A stretch of 60,000 bases of DNA from Takakia lepidozioides. Its lineage: Eukaryota > Streptophyta > Takakiopsida > Takakiales > Takakiaceae. Below, one piece after another: positions 55,417 through 60,000 of this stretch. The stretch covers positions 28,398,001 to 28,458,000 of the forward strand of contig CM060733.1 of NCBI GenBank assembly GCA_030704615.1, read 5' to 3'. The first letter of the stretch is position 1, and each line of letters starts with the position of its first letter. Under the pieces are notes generated by a model, which made no database searches, was not told the origin of the DNA, and worked only from the letters and a program-made list of their open reading frames with translations. Made by a program: the position numbers and the translations under genes.

Positions 55417-57660
55417 GAGGGTCGGGTACCTGACTTTTGTGGGGACTGCTGTGCATTATTCACTGGCCTGGTTGGTTCAATTCGTATTGGGGCTCATGAA
55501 GGACTGAAAGATCCACCTTTCTTTCCTTGTGTCAGGATACTTTTCCTCATTAGCATGTGATCCAAGCAGCTTCATGGCAGAGCCTTGTACTTCATGTTAT
55601 TTCCCTTTCGGGCTTGGGATCTGCAGGGAGGTCGCAATTGAAGATAGAAGCTTGGTTCCAAGGGCTTTGGGCCTTTGGCTCTACTCACGCAAAAAAAAAA
55701 ACGAAACTATCTGAAAACCATGCTAAGGTGAAAAAACTTGGGAAATTAATCGTCAAAAGCTTAACTCACGTGAGCACAAAGACCCACAAATATATCTGCT
55801 AGAGCTCAAAGGTCAGCGAACTTACATAATGTGGCATTTGGTAAAACAGAGTGTGTATAATAACCCCAAGAACCACCGAAAAAAAATGGATTTCGCAGGC
55901 GAACTGCATACGTATTTTCGGATTTTGCAAGCGAAACTTGGATTTCCGAGTTTCTTTTCGTTTTTTAGAAGGTTTATCCCTTTCAAGCTTCTTCTATATG
56001 TTTAAAATTATATATTGACACCATGTATTAACGCAGAAAGGCTTCTCATTGAAAGGTAATAGCGTCTTCAATGTGCGAGTGTGCCTACGGTGGGCCCCCG
56101 TGTAGCTGAAGGGGCCGCGAAGGGTGGGAGCTCCCTACCCATCGCACTCAGTATGTGGGGTCTGTTGGGCAAACCAGTCTACTGGCCCACAAAACATATA
56201 AAATATGCACATAAAACATTAGTTATTTTGAAAATTTCTAGAAAGTAGCGGATAGTGTGGTGGTTAAGAATGACAAATAATAAGCACATTGATGAAAGGA
56301 TTCCCTATCTAGGAAACATATTGTATTATAACTACATGACCTAACTTACATGCAGCAACCTACTTCCAGGAGTACTCTAGAAATACTTCATTGGACGAGC
56401 GCAAATGTCTAGTAAAACAACAAACAAATTTCTGAAATTGTAAATTGGCCCGGAATCATGATTTGTCATATTCAACGTTTTATGAGTTGTCAACTTTCAT
56501 AGTGTGCAATATAGCAATACATTAAATTGAGTGCGCTACCACATGAGCAGCAATGGAAGCAAATGCGACTAGTTGATTGGTTGGTGAATCGTAAATTGAG
56601 ACCCTCACCTACAGTACAAACAGCAACAAGAAGGCAATGTGACTTGGTGCTTATGTGGAGCCTCTCCACATAAGTCGGATTTCGAGGGACTACTTCCTGG
56701 AAACACGAAATGTTAGGAAATTTCTTTGTCGTGGTATGCTCCTCGCCGTGGAGCTCATCTCCTCGTTCGTCTCGCTTCTCAGCTATCTATTTCCGTGCCC
56801 AACTGTTGCTCGTGTGGTGGCGTTTTTTGGTTTTTGTTGATTTTGGCCTACTCTCCAGACCATCACTATTGCTGCAATCCTAGCCAAGGACTTCCACATC
56901 ACTGCAGCTCACTGCTGCTCGTGTGATAAGGCTCTGGAACACAAGTGTGTGCCTTGGCACAAATGGACAACAAGCTACTCTGACCCTCTTTCCTTGCGCC
57001 CGACAGCCTTGTCCCTTGCCTCTCTTCTTTTTGCCCACAACCAGCTTCATCACCACTAATGTGTGACCAGAGCATCTGCCATGGTACACGCCAACAATCG
57101 TCATCAACAGATAACATTCGATAGACATTACACTCACACGTGATTTTGGTTGTAGAGAACTCATCAAGATTACACTGGAGTCATCCTTCTTGACACTGTA
57201 GTTACTAGTAACTATAATGCTAGTTACTTAAACATTGAGAGCAATGGGCTCTGCTCTCTTTTAGTCCTCATGTGTTTGTACGCTGTTGTAGGTGGGTGAG
57301 GCCAGTACATACCTTGGTCCTAAGGTTTACTGTTGTAGTGACACTGTAATGAAGCTGAGTGTGTGGGTCACTAGATTAGCATGAGCAAGCTGTGTCAGCC
57401 AGTGTATCTTTTCCCATGGTCACTAATATTATTCTAGTCTTTATGATACTCTACTTGTAAGGTGCTGACACAAGTCTTTGTGTCTAGTAGATGTGTAGCT
57501 TTCTTGAGCTTGCATGTGGAAAGTGTTGCTAACTACTTCTCACAAACAATAGGTTATGGGCCCACGTTTCGTATCCCTGTGTGTTTAGCTATCTTTAGAC
57601 GTCATCTTAAAGCTTAGTCTCAGTTCTTTTGTGTTGTTTCTAGTTGGGAAGAGAGAGATC
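55417..57660. other. No gene recognised
   Basis: The 3' UTR of the 723-codon gene should lie up to the A11 tract at 55691-55701. Beyond it, AT-rich sequence; short ORFs at 56655-57167 have no motif. An LTR for the copia fragment downstream could lie near 56900-57550 but its partner is not in the window. Confidence 0.4.
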
Positions 57661-57662
57661 CG

Positions 57663-57890
57663 ATGGATCAGGGGAAGGAGCTTAGTAACATTGAGTGTTT
57701 CAATGGTGAGGGTTTTGCCATGTGGAAATACCAAATGAGAGCCATTTTTCGTGGCAAAGAGTTGTGGGATATAGTGGAGGGGACGGTAGTTTGAGAGCCA
57801 GTTGGGGATAACATAGTACCAGCCACTCCTGCTGAGATAGCTGCCTGGGACAAGAAAGATAGTCAGACGCTATGCGCGAAGGCGGCGCCT
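57663..57890 (+). mobile_element. Ty1-copia gag fragment
   Basis: Frame from the ATG at 57663 reads MDQGKELSNIECFNGEGF, then AMWKYQMRAIFRGKELW and DIVEG, with an in-frame TGA at 57792-57794, then PATPAEIAAWDKKDSQ. This is the start of a copia gag domain (FNG.nF..Wk.qm...l...elw.iv.G). Truncated after about 75 codons. Confidence 0.75.
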
Positions 57891-59317
57891 TGTCTCTTTA
57901 GCAGCGGGAAACACTGCTGTGAATGTAGTGGCATCTTCCCTTCTCTCGCTTTTAATTTTAGCAATGACATTTGTGCTGGGAAGTCTCTCTCCCTACCTTC
58001 TATTACCTTGCGAGTTTGCCTGTCTTGCTTTATTGCTCATGTGCTTTGTGGAGGCGACTTGCTGCGGGTGGTGATGGCACATAACCCTCTTCCCCAATCG
58101 CGTAAGGTGCCTTTGGAGTTTAGGGATCCTTGTGTTCTTATCTTCTTCTGTGAGGGTCTGTGATTCACCTGGGGTTCCACAATCCTCACTAATCTGTTGA
58201 TTTTGTGGGGGCTTGTGATGAGACCAGGTGAGGATCCTCACTTGCTTTGAAATTTCTTGATGGGGTTTTCTTTTTCTTTTTCTTTTTCTTTTATTGTTCT
58301 TTCTTGTTTTCTTCTTTCTTCTTTGTTGTTTGTTGTTTTGAAAGCTGAAGTAGAGGATTGGCGTAGATTGTACCAAATCCCATGTGCAGGGGGATGAGGA
58401 TCTGTAACTATAGTAGCTTTCGCATATTAAACTTCAGCCTCAACTTCATGTTTGTTTTTTCATATTACTTACCTTGCTAGATTGACATGTAAACATCTGT
58501 GTGTTGTAGAATTGAATATGGTTGCATATCGAGTAGCTGAATATGATTGATGGAGTTTGCAGAGTCCAAAATGGTTGTATACCGGCCAGCTCATAATGCA
58601 TGCACTTATATGGATTTCTTTTTGACCTAACATGGTGTTTTACTCGTCCTACACAACGGTCTCTTCTCATGTTCCCTGCCCCTGCAGTTTTGGTCCCCTT
58701 TCTCTCATGAGTTGACTCCCTCCCTCAATCCCTCACTTGCAAAACCCCAAACATCCAATCCCTCCCGAGTTTCTGCTCCCCCACTGTCTAGTCCCCCCCA
58801 CCGCTCCCCCTGTCTTCGCTACCCACTTGTTACCTCCCTGACCACGAATCGCCACATCTAGTACTCTCTGCACATGTTTGCTCCCCTCTACTAACATCCT
58901 CCCACGTATCTGGTCCCCCTACTTTGATCCCCATGTTCTAACATTGCCTAGGGGTTCGCTCCCCCTTCACATCTCCCCGTGCCTACTCCCCTTTATGACC
59001 GCCCAAATCTCCCACGTGTCGACATCAGTGATCCCCATTCTCGTGCTGTCGCCACGTGTCCATTTGACTGATCCCCTGGCCCCCCACGTGCTCGTTCCTC
59101 TAGGTACACTGCACGTGCGGAATGTCTTCCTCGCAAAGCGACTCTTCGGTGGCGGCTCTTCGTTGTGGTTTTTCAGCTGCTCTACTCATATCCTCTTTGC
59201 TGTTTATGCATTGTGTTTTCCTTTGTTCGTTGCAATCCGTGTGCTCTTCCTTGTTTTCTCTGGCTTCTGTTCCTTGCTTTTTCTTTTGTGTATTTCGACG
59301 TCGTGTGCTCGTTGCCG
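57891..59317. other. Upstream region of the small finger gene
   Basis: A polypyrimidine tract lies at 58265-58335 (TTTTTCTTTTTCTTTTTC). A C-rich stretch at 58680-59110 has CTCCCC and CACGTG/CACGTGTC words (near 59010, 59050, 59085, 59110), which look like promoter G-box cores. No gene supported. Confidence 0.45.
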
Positions 59318-59707
59318 ATGGCGAAGACTAGGCCTAAGGTTGTTCCGCCGGAGGATGGTATGCTGGTTTTTTGGCACAAGCCTAAGAAAGGGGATGAGGT
59401 TCCTTTCTGGTATACGCCAACTGAGTGGGATGAGATGATAGTGGAGGCAGAGGCGGACCTCAGAGTTCGTGATGGTGCGAAACAAAGGTATCCCTATAAG
59501 TGCAAGTTTTGTGGGCGGCCCATGAAGGATAAGGTGAGGTTGAATAGGCATATCGTTGATGGGGAGGGTTGTCCTTGGTTGAACATGGTGGATGGTTGGG
59601 ACGAGGCCGAGTTCCCGACAGGAGTCCACGAAACTGTGGAAAAGGTGGGCCCTACACGCACTTGTCGCAGCGCCATTGGCCCGATTAAAAAATTTAACTC
59701 AAAATGA
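59318..59707 (+). CDS. C2HC-finger protein, short (129 aa)
   Basis: Start MAKTRPKV is chosen over the upstream Met at 59165, whose leader is a pyrimidine-rich hydrophobic translation. The finger is C62, C65, H78, C85 with core RLNRHIVDG, after the block PFWYTPTEWDEMI that matches RFWYTEHEHATMI in the gene at 10560. The C-terminus ends FNSK without the large domain of the 723-residue relative; downstream 59708-60000 I see none of it, though an intron could carry the gene past the window. It may be a truncated family member or a stand-alone finger. Function unknown. Confidence 0.65.
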   Translation: MAKTRPKVVPPEDGMLVFWHKPKKGDEVPFWYTPTEWDEMIVEAEADLRVRDGAKQRYPYKCKFCGRPMKDKVRLNRHIVDGEGCPWLNMVDGWDEAEFPTGVHETVEKVGPTRTCRSAIGPIKKFNSK

Positions 59708-60000
59708 GTTCCCGCGCGTAGCAAGATGACGGGTTGAAAACCGCCGGCTGGCGGTTTCAGCCAATCGCGTCAAATAGGAGTGGCATGCGTGACTGGCGCC
59801 ACCGCTTGCCCTGGCCAGACGTATTCCCGCCTCCTCTGTTTGTTATTGCACCTGACTTCCCCACACTTTTGGGCAAAGATCTGTGCTATCTGTGAAGACA
59901 GAGATGTTGCTGATTGCATGTGAAATGATAGACCAGTTTTTTCAAATCCCTGATGCTCATGTGCAGTTGCAGTGATAAGATAAAGTAGCTTCAGTACTAT
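59708..60000. other. Window edge, no gene recognised
   Basis: Palindromic GC-rich words (GAAAACCGCCGGCTGGCGGTTTC near 59737) form a hairpin. Nothing else is supported. Confidence 0.4.

Noticed and set aside
58878-59438. 186-codon plus-strand ORF upstream of the small finger gene
   Set aside because: It overlaps the finger ORF in another frame and its composition follows the C-rich leader.

Overview
This window is nuclear DNA from a land plant with a large, repeat-rich genome. Three genes carry many short GT-AG introns and encode plant proteins: a UDP-glycosyltransferase, a plastid-type 3-oxoacyl-ACP reductase and a peroxisomal glycolate oxidase. I infer a seed-free vascular plant, possibly a fern, from the repeat-filled introns and the SWIM/MULE protein style. 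That is weak, and a k-mer or BLAST search would settle it.

Layout. 0-14.8 kb is accessory DNA full of GGGTTACA/TGTAACCC arrays that change strand block by block. It holds a broken SWIM-type MULE transposase gene (+), a convergent broken gene (-) that joins a C2HC finger, an uncharacterised domain and a Ulp1/C48-like protease, a second finger fragment (+), a 1.75 kb GGGTTACA array, and two and a half copies of a TIR transposon. 15.7-21.8 kb: an intact five-exon UDP-glycosyltransferase (+) with a truncated LINE in its last intron. 23.5-27.6 kb: FabG-like reductase (-). 28.3-31.5 kb: a 'CACTTGGGCC' satellite mixed with a SINE-like repeat. 33.0-37.4 kb: glycolate oxidase (-), eleven exons, ending in the PTS1 tripeptide SRL. 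38-47 kb: more repeats, a decayed Crypton-like (DUF3504-type) gene, and a third TIR element sitting inside an older repeat. 47.9-49.6 kb: LINE 3' end carrying a piggyBac-like MITE with a TTAA duplication. 51.0-52.2 kb: mTERF pseudogene (-). 53.2-55.4 kb: an intact intronless 723-codon ORF, related to the finger/protease gene at 5.4-10.6 kb. 57.7 kb: copia gag fragment. 59.3 kb: a third finger gene (129 codons).

The most interesting content is the finger family. Three reading frames and one relic share C-x2-C-x12-H-x(4-7)-C with an 'LN.H..DG' core. Two of them also share a long C-terminal domain I do not recognise, and in one this domain runs into a Ulp1-like cysteine protease. In that gene an exon seems to have absorbed the local satellite as a Gly-Asp-Thr-rich coding repeat. 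UGT, FabG and glycolate oxidase have clean exons (apart from one unresolved spot in FabG exon 1), so the frameshifts in the transposase, protease and mTERF loci are more likely real decay than sequencing error.
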